Shown here: positions 18,170-27,177 of the stretch, in pieces | Numbering within the stretch: position 1 is the first letter of the stretch | How the letters are laid out: every line of letters begins with the position of its first letter | NCBI RefSeq assembly: GCF_014207985.1 | Contig: NZ_JACHMI010000001.1 | Coordinates: 286,001 to 350,000, forward strand | DNA length: 64,000 nt | Direction: 5' to 3' | DNA from: Nonomuraea rubra | Lineage (GTDB): Bacteria; Actinomycetota; Actinomycetes; Streptosporangiales; Streptosporangiaceae | Made by a program: the position numbers and the translations under genes | Notes under the pieces: model-generated | The model's input: the letters and a program-made list of their open reading frames with translations, nothing else | What the model was told of the DNA's origin: nothing | Databases searched by the model: none

Positions 18170-18996
18170 GCTTCCAGATAGTGCTGCAACCCGTTCGCCA
18201 GCGCCAGGGCGATCTTCTGCCGGAACTGCGGACTCTGGAACTTGGCCGCCTCGTCGGGATTGCGCATGTTGCCGCTCTCGAACAGCACCTTCGGCACCGT
18301 GGAGAGGTTGAGCCCGCCGATGTCACTGCGGTAGTCCAGCGCGTTCTTGCCGATGTAGTTGGAGTACGGGATCCCCGTGCCCTTCCTGTACGCGTCGCGC
18401 ACGGCGATCCCCAGCTTGCCGGAGGCGCCCACGACCTTGTCGACCGGCCCGTTGATCTTCTTGGGCAGGATGACGTGGAAGCCGCGGTGCCTGGCGTTGT
18501 TGGAGCCGTCGGCGTGCACGGAGATCGCGGCGTCGGCCTTGGCCCTGTTGCCGATGGCGGCCCGCTCGGTGATGCAGGGCCCGACGCCGTTGTTGCTGTC
18601 CCTGGTCAGCTTCACGGTGGCGCCCCGGCGTTCGAGGATCCTCTTCATCCGCTGGGAGACGTCCCAGGTGAAGGCCGCCTCGGTGTATCCGCTGCGGGTC
18701 TGGGTGCCGGTGGTGTCGCAGGCCTTCCACTGAGTCAGCACGTTGACCTTGCGGTTGATCTCGGCGGGGTGGCGGTAGTTGGCGCCGTTGTGGCCGGGGT
18801 CGATGACGATGACCTTGCCGTCGAGCGGCTTGGCGTCCGGTGGCGCCTCCCTGGCGGGTGCCGAGGAGGGCGAAGCCTGCGCCTGCGTGGTCGTGAGGGC
18901 GGCCTGACCTGCCGCGGCGCCACCGGATCCGGTGCCGCCACACGCGGAGGCGATCAGGCCGCAAACGGCGAGGACTGAGGCTGGTAGAGCACGCAT
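18166..18996 (-). CDS. N-acetylmuramoyl-L-alanine amidase (Amidase_3), probable lipoprotein
   Basis: 276 residues from ATG 18996 (MRALPASVLAVCGLIASACGG); an upstream ATG 16 codons earlier would hide the signal. Hydrophobic residues 4-16 and Cys19 form a weak lipobox (ASAC), so export and lipid anchoring are likely. The Amidase_3 zinc site is visible: His in IDPGHNG, a Glu near PAEINRK, His in ISVHADGS and the catalytic Glu in VLFESGNMRN. It cleaves the bond between MurNAc and the stem peptide. Its stop overlaps the start of the GH20 hexosaminidase, an unusual coupling of an exported with a cytoplasmic enzyme. Confidence 0.88.
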   Translation of the reverse strand: MRALPASVLAVCGLIASACGGTGSGGAAAGQAALTTTQAQASPSSAPAREAPPDAKPLDGKVIVIDPGHNGANYRHPAEINRKVNVLTQWKACDTTGTQTRSGYTEAAFTWDVSQRMKRILERRGATVKLTRDSNNGVGPCITERAAIGNRAKADAAISVHADGSNNARHRGFHVILPKKINGPVDKVVGASGKLGIAVRDAYRKGTGIPYSNYIGKNALDYRSDIGGLNLSTVPKVLFESGNMRNPDEAAKFQSPQFRQKIALALANGLQHYLEA

Positions 18997-19083
18997 GCCG
19001 TCCAACTTACGGCAGAGCGGGAGCTGCAGCCCGTCTAATGCCAAGTGTGGCGAGTCCCTGTGATCGTCACCAGTACGACGAAG

Positions 19084-19332
19084 TCACCAGACGCGCTCGC
19101 CGGCCTCCTGCCGTTCGAGCAGGGCGGCCAGCTCCCGCGCGTCCTCGGCGTCGAGCCCGAGGACGACGCGGGGGCGGCCCCACGGATGGTCCAGCGAGTG
19201 GGCGACGTAGCTGGCGACGGACTCGGCGCCGCCGTCGGCGCCGCGTCCCCTGCCCGCCCGCCACTGACCCCAGGCGCGCTCGAGCTCGGCCGCCGCGCGC
19301 TGGGCACAGGACACCAGTTCCGGATCACGCAT
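19084..19332 (-). CDS. Small conserved actinomycete protein, unknown
   Basis: 82 residues: an N-terminal helix (MRDPELVSCAQRAAAELERAWGQWRAGRG), then SVASYVAHSLDHPWGRPRVVLGLDAEDARELAALL. The minus-strand reading has protein-like composition with alternating amphipathic elements, whereas the overlapping plus-strand frame does not. I have an impression of similar small proteins in Streptosporangiales, but no function is known. No membrane segment or metal motif is visible. It stands alone between the amidase and the LacI regulator. Confidence 0.55.
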   Translation of the reverse strand: MRDPELVSCAQRAAAELERAWGQWRAGRGRGADGGAESVASYVAHSLDHPWGRPRVVLGLDAEDARELAALLERQEAGERVW

Positions 19333-19404
19333 GACTGTTCCCCCGGATCAGACCGTGACCGGACCGGATCCGGCCACATTTAGCATGACCCTGACGAGTA
19401 AACC

Positions 19405-19430
19405 GCCGTGTGGCCGCGCCGCCACACGGC
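19405..19430 (-). terminator. Terminator after the LacI-family gene
   Basis: A perfect 9-bp stem, GCCGTGTGG / CCACACGGC, with an 8-nt loop, 23 bp after the LacI-type stop. On the minus strand it is followed by GGTTTACT. Confidence 0.65.
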
Positions 19431-19452
19431 TTGACCCAGCCTTGGGGCATCC

Positions 19453-20502
19453 TTAGGCAGGTCCCGTGCTCCGTCGCACGATCAGCTCTGGGCGGACCTC
19501 GCGCATGCGCGCGACCTTGGCGGGATCCCCGATCCGGTCGCTCAGCAACGCCGCCGCCGACCTGCCCATGCTGCGGCGGGCCTGGTCGACCGAGGTCAGC
19601 GAGATGTGGTGGGAGGCCGACAGGTGCGTGTTGTCGTAGCCGACCACCGAAAGGTCCTGGGGCACGCGCAGGCCCAGCTCGCCGGCGGCCGAGAGCACGC
19701 CGAGCGCTACCACGTCATTGGCGGCGAAGATCGCCGTGGGCCTGGGGTCGCGGGTCAGCAGCGCCATCGCCGCCTCCCTGCCGCCCTCTTCGGTCGAGTC
19801 CGCGGCCTCGACCATGATGTACGGCGCCAGCGAGTGCCTGCGCATCGCCACGAGATAACCCTCGCAGCGCGACGATCGCCGGCCCTCGATGTGCGCGATT
19901 CTCTTGTGGCCGTGCTCGACCAGGTGGTCGATGGCCAGACGGGCGCCGAGCTGGTCGTCGTCGACCACGATGTCGACGCCGTCGAGCTCGATGTCACGTT
20001 CCCCCACGACGACCGTGGGCGTGTACGCGGTGGCCTCGATCAGCGTCTCGCTGGTCGGCGGGATGCCGAGCAGGACCAGCCCGTCGACCCGCAGTTCAAG
20101 GAAGGCCTCCACGGCCTCGTCCTCGAACGCCGGGTCCCACTGGCTGTTCCCGATCAGCATGCGCAGCCCGTCGCCGTGCAGGCTCTCCTGCAGGCCGTCG
20201 AGGAACTCCGCGTAGAACGGGTTGTGCAGGTCGGCGACGAGTGCGCCCACCAGATGGGTACGGCCTTCGACCAGGCTCCTGGCGACCGCGTTCGGCCGGT
20301 AGCCGAGCTCTCGGGCGGCTTGCAAGACGGCCTGGCGCCGGTGCTCGCTCACGTGCGGGGATCCGCGCAGCACGAGTGAGACCAGCGATTTCGACACGCC
20401 GGCTCGTTCGGCGACGTTACGGATGGTCGGTCTGGGCCGAGGCAGTGCGTCTACCTCTCTTAGCTCAGTGATGGTTGAAGTGTTGACGGGCGGTCCTGAC
20501 AT
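19453..20502 (-). CDS. LacI-family transcriptional repressor
   Basis: 349 residues from ATG 20502, with GGGGGAG 4 nt upstream deciding the start. The LacI HTH is at about residues 25-75 (TIRNVAERAGVSKSLVSLVLRGSPHVSEHRRQAVLQAARELGYRPNAVARSLVEGRT). It is followed by a periplasmic-binding-protein-like effector domain (LVGALVADLHNPFYAEFLDGLQESL, DGLVLLGIP, AIFAANDVVALGVL, VVGYDNTHLSA). It should bind a sugar or related ligand. No transporter or catabolic operon is beside it, so the regulon is elsewhere. Divergent from the TetR gene at 20670. Confidence 0.92.
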   Translation of the reverse strand: MSGPPVNTSTITELREVDALPRPRPTIRNVAERAGVSKSLVSLVLRGSPHVSEHRRQAVLQAARELGYRPNAVARSLVEGRTHLVGALVADLHNPFYAEFLDGLQESLHGDGLRMLIGNSQWDPAFEDEAVEAFLELRVDGLVLLGIPPTSETLIEATAYTPTVVVGERDIELDGVDIVVDDDQLGARLAIDHLVEHGHKRIAHIEGRRSSRCEGYLVAMRRHSLAPYIMVEAADSTEEGGREAAMALLTRDPRPTAIFAANDVVALGVLSAAGELGLRVPQDLSVVGYDNTHLSASHHISLTSVDQARRSMGRSAAALLSDRIGDPAKVARMREVRPELIVRRSTGPA

Positions 20503-20644
20503 GTGTCTCCCCCGCGATGCGGATATGGGCACCTGTCTGACCAAACGATCGAGTTAGCCGCAGGGTACGGCCTTCGTTACGGATTGCCTCAACCTCGGCT
20601 ACGAAAGCCGGACATTGACTGAAAGCTTCCACGTCAGCTATTGG

Positions 20645-20665
20645 GTACGGCGTCGGATACCGTAC
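20645..20665. promoter_or_regulatory. Inverted repeat before the TetR gene, likely auto-operator
   Basis: GTACGG (20645-20650) and CCGTAC (20660-20665) form a perfect 6-bp inverted repeat with a 9-nt spacer, ending 4 nt before the GTG of the TetR-family gene. A -10-like TACCGT (20658-20663) overlaps the right arm, so bound protein would block the promoter. Confidence 0.45.
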
Positions 20666-20669
20666 AGAT

Positions 20670-21320
20670 GTGACACCCGGGAAGTCAGCCGAGACGGCAC
20701 GGCCGGCGCGGCGCAGGCTCAGCGTGGACCGGCGTCGGGAAGAGCTCATGGCGGCGGCGCTGGAGCTGTTCAGCACCCGCGACGCGGAGGACGTCTCGAT
20801 CGACGACGTGGCGTCGGCGGCGGGGGCTTCGCGGGCCCTGGTCTACCACTACTTCGGCGGCAAGCAGGAGCTCTACGTGGCCGCGCTGAGGAGCGCGGCG
20901 GAGCAGCTGGAGTCCCGGCTGCGGCCCCAGGGGGGCGGCAGGCCGCTGGAGGAGCTGGCCTCCGGGCTGGAGCGCTACTTCGACTTCGTCGAGGAGCACG
21001 CGGCGGGCTTCGCCGCGCTGTTGCGGGGCGGCCCCGCGAACAGGACCGGCGAGGTCGGCGAGATCGTCGACGGGGTGCGCAGGCGGCTCTTCCGCCTGAT
21101 CCAGAAGCAGATGGGCGTCGAGGAGCCGAGCCCGGTGCTGCGCACGACGCTGCGGTCGTGGATCGCCTCCGTCGAGACGGCGGGCCTCGACTGGCTGGAG
21201 CATCGCGACCTCGAACGGCCGATGCTGGAGAAAATGCTGGTGGAGCACATGGCCGCGCTGCTCGGGGTCGCGGCCGCCCATGACGGCGACGTCGCCAGGC
21301 TGCTGGAGCGGCTGGCGTGA
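20670..21320 (+). CDS. TetR-family transcriptional regulator
   Basis: 216 residues from GTG 20670. The N-terminal HTH is clear: LMAAALELFSTRDAEDVSIDDVASAAGASRALVYHYFGGKQELYVAALRSA. The C-terminal ligand domain is helical (LEELASGLERYFDFVEEHAAGFAALLRGG) and resembles actinomycete TetR regulators of lipid genes. An inverted repeat lies directly before its start, suggesting autoregulation. It is divergent from LacI and followed by bldC on the opposite strand, so its target is not obvious. Confidence 0.9.
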   Translation: MTPGKSAETARPARRRLSVDRRREELMAAALELFSTRDAEDVSIDDVASAAGASRALVYHYFGGKQELYVAALRSAAEQLESRLRPQGGGRPLEELASGLERYFDFVEEHAAGFAALLRGGPANRTGEVGEIVDGVRRRLFRLIQKQMGVEEPSPVLRTTLRSWIASVETAGLDWLEHRDLERPMLEKMLVEHMAALLGVAAAHDGDVARLLERLA

Positions 21321-21394
21321 GCAGGTGACGGGGGCGTAGCGGCAGGGAAGAGTGGCGCCGGCGCGGGCGGCGCCATCCTCCCCGTCGTCACAGC

Positions 21395-21427
21395 GGTGGA
21401 CCGGGCCACGTGGCGACCTGGTCCACC
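21395..21427. terminator. GC-rich hairpin between convergent tetR and bldC
   Basis: GGTGGACC (21395-21402) pairs perfectly with GGTCCACC (21420-21427). The 17-nt loop itself contains the palindrome CCACGTGG. It sits 75 bp after the TetR stop and 38 bp after the bldC stop and could terminate either. Confidence 0.5.
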
Positions 21428-21443
21428 CCCTTCAAACCCCCCT

Positions 21444-21461
21444 GAGGTCGGTACCGACCTC
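21444..21461 (-). terminator. 18-bp perfect palindrome directly after bldC
   Basis: GAGGTCGGTACCGACCTC starts 3 nt after the bldC stop codon. In RNA it gives a 7-bp stem with a GUAC loop, followed on the minus strand by AGGGGGGTTTG. It is probably a terminator, or an mRNA 3'-end stabiliser. Confidence 0.6.
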
Positions 21462-21464
21462 CCG

Positions 21465-21668
21465 CTACTCGGAACGCTGCTGCGGAATCCCCGCGAGCAG
21501 CGCGCGAACCTCGGTCTCCCGGTAACGCCGATGACCGCCGAGGGTACGAATCGACGTCAACTTGCCCGCCTTGGCCCACCGCGTAACGGTCTTGGGGTCG
21601 ACCCTGAACATGGTCGCGACCTCAGCGGGCGTGAGCAGTGGCTCGGCCTCGGGTGTACGAGCTGACAT
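21465..21668 (-). CDS. bldC: BldC, MerR-like developmental regulator
   Basis: 67 residues: LLTPAEVATMFRVDPKTVTRWAKAGKLTSIRTLGGHRRYRETEVRALLAG. This is a single MerR-type winged HTH without an effector domain, with the length and sequence of Streptomyces BldC. BldC binds tandem direct repeats cooperatively and delays differentiation by controlling many promoters. The ribosome site GGAGGAGAGG lies 8 nt before ATG 21668. It has a 322-bp upstream region and a palindrome immediately after the stop. Confidence 0.93.
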   Translation of the reverse strand: MSARTPEAEPLLTPAEVATMFRVDPKTVTRWAKAGKLTSIRTLGGHRRYRETEVRALLAGIPQQRSE

Positions 21669-21990
21669 TTGTGCGGCCTCTCCTCCGTGTGGACCGGCGT
21701 AGCGATCCTGTGACTGCCTTTGCGCGTGTCACGGATGTCCCCCTATGGCGCAGAGCGTGCGGCTTTTCTGAGCCATATGCGGCATCACCCGATGTGACCA
21801 TACCGCCACGCAGAGCGATTGGCGAGCCCTTCTTTGACCCAACTGCCCGCCCCCGTGGCCATGTCACGCTCGGTGATTCTAGCGACACGGTTCGTGGTAT
21901 CGCAGTGAAAACGGCAAACTACTCAGTTCGCAGAAGAGAGCAGCCGCGAGACGTGACCTACTCATGCAGGTCAGACGGCCGTATTGGGGC
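21669..21990. other. Non-coding bldC upstream region (322 bp)
   Basis: No credible gene is present. It lies between the start of bldC and the stop of the conserved gene at 21991 and must contain the bldC promoter on the minus strand. It is noticeably less GC-rich than its surroundings. I see short imperfect elements, for example TCAC-CCGAT-GTGA near 21786-21798, and a widely spaced GTGAC/GTCAC pair near 21709-21732, but none I can assign to a regulator. Confidence 0.6.
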
Positions 21991-22854
21991 TCAGTTGGCA
22001 GATTCCAGCAGTTGCATTGACTTCCACCGCAGGATGACCCTCTGGTACATGGCGTAGGCAAGTTCTTCTTGACCCGTGTCCAGGCCCGTCAGAGCCGCGG
22101 AAAGCTCCGCGACGGACTGGTCGGCCTGCAGCGCGTCGTCGTCCATGAGGTGGACGAGCCCGCCGTAGTCGAGCTCCACCAGCGAGTGCGGGTGGAACTC
22201 CTCCAGCCACCTGGCGACGTCCTCCACGTCGAAGTTGGCCGCGACGTCGCCCAGATGCCTGCGCAGCACGCTCAGCGCCCGTGCCGCGCGCCGTCTGGCC
22301 TGGGCCATGGAGGTGACGTAGATCAGGTTACGCCCGGTAGTGGTGGTCACGTCCTGTCCCGGGTTGGCGGAGCCGAGCACCAGCCAGCGCTCGTTCCCAT
22401 CAAACGGCACGAACCACGATGGCGGCACGTGCCACGCCGTGGTGCGGATGTGCGTGCGCAGCGCGTCGGAACCGGCCTGCCGCTTGTAACGGTCGAAGTC
22501 GTCGGCCGTCTGCTCGGCGATCGGCTTGGGCACCAGATGGTCCATCAGTTTCGCGGGAGTGCTGCCACGAAGCCGTGAGAACGCCAGCCACGAGCGCAAA
22601 CGGGTTTGCCAGGGACAGACATAGAGCCGGTCCTCAACGCGCCGGAGATAGGCGTTGGGGCTCTCCTGGGCGGGAACGGGTTGAGGGGGCATGCCGAGCA
22701 GGCGCATGACGGACTCGCCGTGCTCCGCATTGAGCGCGTTCGCGCGGCGCGGGCGGTCACGTGAGTCGGCGTAGTCGGCCCACACCTTGCGCTCGGACTC
22801 GGCGAACGCGGTCAGTGGCTCATAGACACGGAGGTAGGCGGCATAGGGCAGCAC
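21991..22854 (-). CDS. Conserved actinomycete protein of unknown function upstream of bldC
   Basis: 287 residues with no signal or membrane segment. The sequence is well structured: [29 protein letters not shown], a Trp-rich centre ([30 protein letters not shown]), then [26 protein letters not shown] and a helical C-terminus. [21 protein letters not shown] is the most distinctive block. I do not recognise a domain with known function, but its position directly upstream of bldC on the same strand suggests a conserved neighbourhood. Possible involvement in development is inference from context only. Confidence 0.75.
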   Translation of the reverse strand: MLPYAAYLRVYEPLTAFAESERKVWADYADSRDRPRRANALNAEHGESVMRLLGMPPQPVPAQESPNAYLRRVEDRLYVCPWQTRLRSWLAFSRLRGSTPAKLMDHLVPKPIAEQTADDFDRYKRQAGSDALRTHIRTTAWHVPPSWFVPFDGNERWLVLGSANPGQDVTTTTGRNLIYVTSMAQARRRAARALSVLRRHLGDVAANFDVEDVARWLEEFHPHSLVELDYGGLVHLMDDDALQADQSVAELSAALTGLDTGQEELAYAMYQRVILRWKSMQLLESAN

Positions 22855-22961
22855 GGAGGCATCGTGTCACGAAGCGAACCTGCGTGCACCGTCGAGGCTT
22901 ACTACTCTGTGAAGCGATCTCCGCCGCGACGGTGCGGCGGACCGGACAGGGAGTCACTACC

Positions 22962-24041
<1,080 letters not shown>

Positions 24042-24107
24042 CGCCCCGCGCCCATACGGCGTACCGAGCTGGGCACAAAACAGGTACGGTAATAGGCGAA
24101 CGATAGG

Positions 24108-24173
24108 CTGACGCCCGTAGTCAGGCGGCGTCAGTGTGTGGTGCGTTAGCGACGAGGGGTCGGGGACGACCCC
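24108..24173 (+). other. Structured 5' leader before the DUF3073 gene
   Basis: Two perfect hairpins occur in the 90 nt before the ATG. CTGACGCC (24108-24115) pairs with GGCGTCAG (24127-24134). GGGGTCG (24156-24162) pairs with CGACCCC (24167-24173) around a GGGA loop. The second ends 19 nt before the start codon, just upstream of the GAGGGGG ribosome site. The first could alternatively terminate the dehydrogenase transcript. Confidence 0.5.
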
Positions 24174-24192
24174 ACACGAGGGGGTCGAGCCA

Positions 24193-24423
24193 ATGGGGCG
24201 CGGCCGAGCAAAGGCCAAGCAGGTCAAGGTTGCTCGCCAGCTGAAGTACAACAGCGGTGGCACGGATCTTGACCGTCTTCGCGACGAACTCGGGGTCGGA
24301 GACTCCAGCCGCAATGACGACGCCGACGACCTCAACGATGAGCTGGCGGATCGCTATGCCGATTACGCCGATGACTATGGTGCCGGAGACGACGACGATG
24401 GCCGTACGTCCGGCCGCCGATAG
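24193..24423 (+). CDS. DUF3073 small acidic protein
   Basis: 76 residues: a basic N-terminus MGRGRAKAKQVKVARQLKY, then NSGGTDLDRLRDEL and an extremely acidic Asp-rich tail (DDADDLNDELADRYADYADDYGAGDDDDG). This is the DUF3073 family, conserved in actinobacteria near purM/purF, as here. The bipolar charge suggests nucleic-acid or protein binding, but no function is established. GAGGGGG lies 8 nt upstream of ATG 24193. Both its leader and trailer contain stable RNA hairpins. Confidence 0.9.
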   Translation: MGRGRAKAKQVKVARQLKYNSGGTDLDRLRDELGVGDSSRNDDADDLNDELADRYADYADDYGAGDDDDGRTSGRR

Positions 24424-24433
24424 CCGTTCTCCT

Positions 24434-24483
24434 GAGTGAGGTGGCCGAGGGGCCCGGCGGCGCAGGTGCCGGGATCCTCGCTC
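24434..24483 (+). other. Long bulged hairpin in the DUF3073 3' region
   Basis: GAGTGAGG (24434-24441) pairs with CCTCGCTC (24476-24483) with one G-U. An inner CCCGGC (24453-24458) pairs with GCCGGG (24468-24473). The result is a 50-nt two-tier stem between the stop codon and the terminator. The internal GGTGGCCGAG is reminiscent of a tRNA D-arm, but no tRNA cloverleaf can be drawn. Confidence 0.45.
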
Positions 24484-24494
24484 ACGCTCGTCGG

Positions 24495-24516
24495 GCCCCA
24501 CGGGCAACCGTGGGGC
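24495..24516 (+). terminator. Strong terminator after the DUF3073 gene
   Basis: A perfect 9-bp stem, GCCCCACGG / CCGTGGGGC, closed by a GCAA tetraloop and followed by TTTCG. Confidence 0.85.
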
Positions 24517-24668
24517 TTTCGTCACGTGGGTCGGAAAGCAGCGAACAGGACGCATCACGATCACCTGAGTGATGCGTCCTGTTCCGCGTGCACGGGCTCG
24601 GGCGCTCGTGGATTCCCCGCGTGCGCCGGGCCGGCGTCCGTGCGCCCGGCCCGGCGTCCGCCGAGGGC

Positions 24669-25694
24669 TCAGCGGTAGCGGGCCTGCCCGCTGCCAGGCA
24701 CGATCTCGCCCATCACCCAGGCGTCCAGGCCGTGACCGGCCAGCAACCGGATGGCCGCGTCCGCCGCATCCGCGGGCAGCACGGCAGCCATGCCGACGCC
24801 GAGGTTGAACGTGCGGTCCAGGTCGCGCTGCGCGATCTTCCCGTACGACGCCAGCACGCCGAAGATCGCCGGCGGCGTCCACGACGAGCGGTCCAGCAGC
24901 GCGTCCAGCCCCGTCGGCAGCGAACGCGAGAGGTTGCCCTCGATCCCGCCCCCGGTGATGTGCGCGTAGGCGTGCACCTCGACCGCCCGGGCCAGCTCCA
25001 GGCAGGGCAGCGAGTAGATGCGCGTGGGCTCCAGCAGCTCCTCGCCCAGCGGCCGGCCCAGCTCGGGCAGGACGGTGTCGAGCGACAGGGAGCTCTCCCG
25101 CAGCACGTGGCGGACCAGCGAGTAGCCGTTGGAGTGCACCCCCGAGGAGGCCATCCCCAGCACCACGTCCCCGGCGGCCACCCGCTCAGGGCCGAGCATG
25201 GCGGACGCCTCCACCACGCCGGTGCCCGCCCCCGCCAGGTCGTACTCGTCGGGACCCATCGCGCCGGGGTGCTCGGCCGTCTCGCCGCCCACCAGCGCGG
25301 CCCCGGCCAGGCGGCAGCCCTCGGCCACGCCGCCGACGATCTCGGCGATGCGCTCGGGCACCACCTTCCCGCAGGCGATGTAGTCGGTCATGAACAGCGG
25401 CTCGGCCCCGCAGACCACCAGGTCGTCGAGGACCATGCCGACCAGGTCGATGCCGATCGTGTCGTGCTTGCCGTACCGCTGGGCGATCATGACCTTGGTG
25501 CCCACGCCGTCGGTGGAGGTGGCCAGCAGCGGGCGCCGGTACTTCAGCAGGGCCGAGGCGTCGAACAGGCCGGCGAAGCCGCTGGCGTCGTCGACCACCT
25601 CGGGCCGCCGCGAGCGCGCCACCTTGTCCTTCATCAGCTCGACGGCCCGCTCGCCCGCCTCGATGTCCACGCCGGCGGCCTCATAGGAACTCAC
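24669..25694 (-). CDS. purM: Phosphoribosylformylglycinamidine cyclo-ligase
   Basis: 341 residues from GTG 25694. The AIRS-family ATP-binding signatures are TSTDGVGTKVMIA, YGKHDTIGIDLVGMVLDDLVVCGAEPLFMTDYIACG, LVGGETAEHPGAM, GMASSGVHSNGYSLVR and HITGGGIEGNLSRSLP. It closes FGAM to AIR with ATP in purine synthesis. The GTG overlaps the purF stop codon (GTGA), so translation is coupled to purF. The apparent open frame continues far upstream within purF and should not be used. Confidence 0.96.
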   Translation of the reverse strand: MSSYEAAGVDIEAGERAVELMKDKVARSRRPEVVDDASGFAGLFDASALLKYRRPLLATSTDGVGTKVMIAQRYGKHDTIGIDLVGMVLDDLVVCGAEPLFMTDYIACGKVVPERIAEIVGGVAEGCRLAGAALVGGETAEHPGAMGPDEYDLAGAGTGVVEASAMLGPERVAAGDVVLGMASSGVHSNGYSLVRHVLRESSLSLDTVLPELGRPLGEELLEPTRIYSLPCLELARAVEVHAYAHITGGGIEGNLSRSLPTGLDALLDRSSWTPPAIFGVLASYGKIAQRDLDRTFNLGVGMAAVLPADAADAAIRLLAGHGLDAWVMGEIVPGSGQARYR

Positions 25695-27127
25695 GCTTTG
25701 CTCTCCAACACGAACTTGCCCACGTTGTCCTGGTCGATCGGGATCGGGTACTCGCCCGTGAAGCAGGCCCGGCAGAGCCGGTCGGCCGGGATGGTGGTGG
25801 CCTTGGTGAGGCCCTCCAGGGAGATGTAGCCGAGCGAGTCGGCGCCCAGCGAGGCGCGGATCTCCTCGACCGACAGCGAGCCCGCGATCAGCTCCGCCCT
25901 GGTGGCGAAGTCGATGCCGTAGAAGCACGGCCACTTCACGGGCGGCGAGGAGATGCGTACGTGCACCTCGCGCGCCCCCGCCTCGCGCAACATCTTGACG
26001 ATGGCCCGCTGGGTGTTGCCGCGCACGATCGAGTCGTCCACGACCACCAGGCGCTTGCCCTCCACGACCTCGCGCAGCGGGTTGAGCTTGAGCCGGATGC
26101 CGAGCTGGCGGATGGTCTGCGAGGGCTGGATGAACGTGCGGCCCACGTAGGAGTTCTTCACCAGGCCCTGGCCGTACGGGATGCCGCTCTCCTGGGCGTA
26201 GCCCACGGCGGCGGGCGTGCCCGACTCCGGCGTGGGGATGACCAGGTCGGCCTCCACCGGGTGCTCGCGGGCCAGCACGCGGCCGACCTCGACCCGGGTG
26301 ACCTGGACGCCGCGCCCGGCGATGGTGGTGTCGGGGCGGGCGAGGTAGACGTACTCGAACAGGCAGCCCTTCGGCTCGGCCAGCGCGAAGCGGCGGGACC
26401 TGACGCCCTGCTCGTCGATCGTGAGCAGCTCGCCGGGCTCGACCTCGCGGACGAACGTGGCGCCCACGATGTCGAGCGCGGCCGTCTCCGAGGCCACCAC
26501 CCAGCCGCGCTCCAGGCGGCCCAGCACCAGCGGGCGGATGCCCTGCGGGTCGCGGGCCGCGTAGAGCGTCTTCTCGTCCATGAAGACCAGCGTGTAGGCG
26601 CCCTTGACCTGCGGCAGCAGCTCGGCGGCGGCGTCCTCGACCGAGCGGCTGCGGTCCTGCGCGAGCAGCGTGGTCAGGACCTCGGTGTCGGTGGTCGCGC
26701 GGATGGAGCCGGGAGCCAGGCGCTGGGCCAGCTCCGGGGTGTTGATGAGGTTGCCGTTGTGGGCCAGCGCCAGGCCGCCCACCTCGGTGGAGCTCAGCGT
26801 GGGCTGCGCGTTCTCCCACACGCTGGATCCGGTCGTGGAGTAGCGGCAGTGGCCGATGGCCAGGTGACCGCGCAGGGTGCTGAGCACCGACTCGTCGAAG
26901 ACCTGGGCGACCAGCCCCATGTCCTTGTAGACGAGAATGCGGCTGCCTTCGCTGACCGCGATGCCCGCGGACTCCTGGCCGCGGTGCTGCAACGCGTACA
27001 GCCCGTAGTAGGTGAGTTTGGAAACTTCCTCGCCCGGAGCCCAGACGCCGAAGACACCGCAGGCGTCTTTAGGAGCGCGGTCATGGGGGTCCAGGTCATG
27101 GCCGAGCCGGCCGTCGCCCTTCAGCAC
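25691..27127 (-). CDS. purF: Amidophosphoribosyltransferase
   Basis: 478 residues from GTG 27127 (VLKGDGRLGHDLDP) with TGAGG 5 nt upstream. A 22-residue propeptide precedes the nucleophile Cys23 (DACGVFGVWAPGEE), which is exposed on processing. The glutaminase domain runs to about 260. The PRPP site VVVDDSIVRGNTQRAIV lies in the type I PRTase domain. Cys residues in GCLFEY, WPCFYG and LCRACF correspond to the 4Fe-4S ligands of the Bacillus-type enzyme. It commits PRPP to purine synthesis and is normally feedback-inhibited by nucleotides. It is coupled to purM. Confidence 0.95.
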   Translation of the reverse strand: MLKGDGRLGHDLDPHDRAPKDACGVFGVWAPGEEVSKLTYYGLYALQHRGQESAGIAVSEGSRILVYKDMGLVAQVFDESVLSTLRGHLAIGHCRYSTTGSSVWENAQPTLSSTEVGGLALAHNGNLINTPELAQRLAPGSIRATTDTEVLTTLLAQDRSRSVEDAAAELLPQVKGAYTLVFMDEKTLYAARDPQGIRPLVLGRLERGWVVASETAALDIVGATFVREVEPGELLTIDEQGVRSRRFALAEPKGCLFEYVYLARPDTTIAGRGVQVTRVEVGRVLAREHPVEADLVIPTPESGTPAAVGYAQESGIPYGQGLVKNSYVGRTFIQPSQTIRQLGIRLKLNPLREVVEGKRLVVVDDSIVRGNTQRAIVKMLREAGAREVHVRISSPPVKWPCFYGIDFATRAELIAGSLSVEEIRASLGADSLGYISLEGLTKATTIPADRLCRACFTGEYPIPIDQDNVGKFVLESKA

Positions 27128-27177
27128 ATGCCTCAGTTTAGGTCGGCCGCTTCCGTGCTCGCACACCCGGGGTGAGA

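Noticed and set aside
19045..19383. Plus-strand open frame over the 82-residue gene
   Set aside because: The minus-strand protein has a coherent helical and mixed composition and a normal start. The plus-strand frame reads as low-complexity shadow.
22921..22940. CCGCCGC/GCGGCGG hairpin before the amino-acid dehydrogenase as a riboswitch
   Set aside because: A single 7-bp GC hairpin with a 6-nt loop is common by chance in this composition, and no known aptamer pattern is present. It is mentioned only as a leader feature.
24434..24483. Possible tRNA (GGTGGCCGAG resembles a D-arm)
   Set aside because: No acceptor stem, anticodon arm or T-arm with GGTTCGA can be drawn in the right spacing. It is better described as a bulged hairpin.
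25695..26819. Upstream extension of the purM frame and similar extensions of purL, E1 beta and the amino-acid dehydrogenase
   Set aside because: These extensions run through other real genes or have Arg/Gly-rich non-protein composition. Internal GTG/ATG starts with ribosome sites or stop-start overlaps fit the families.
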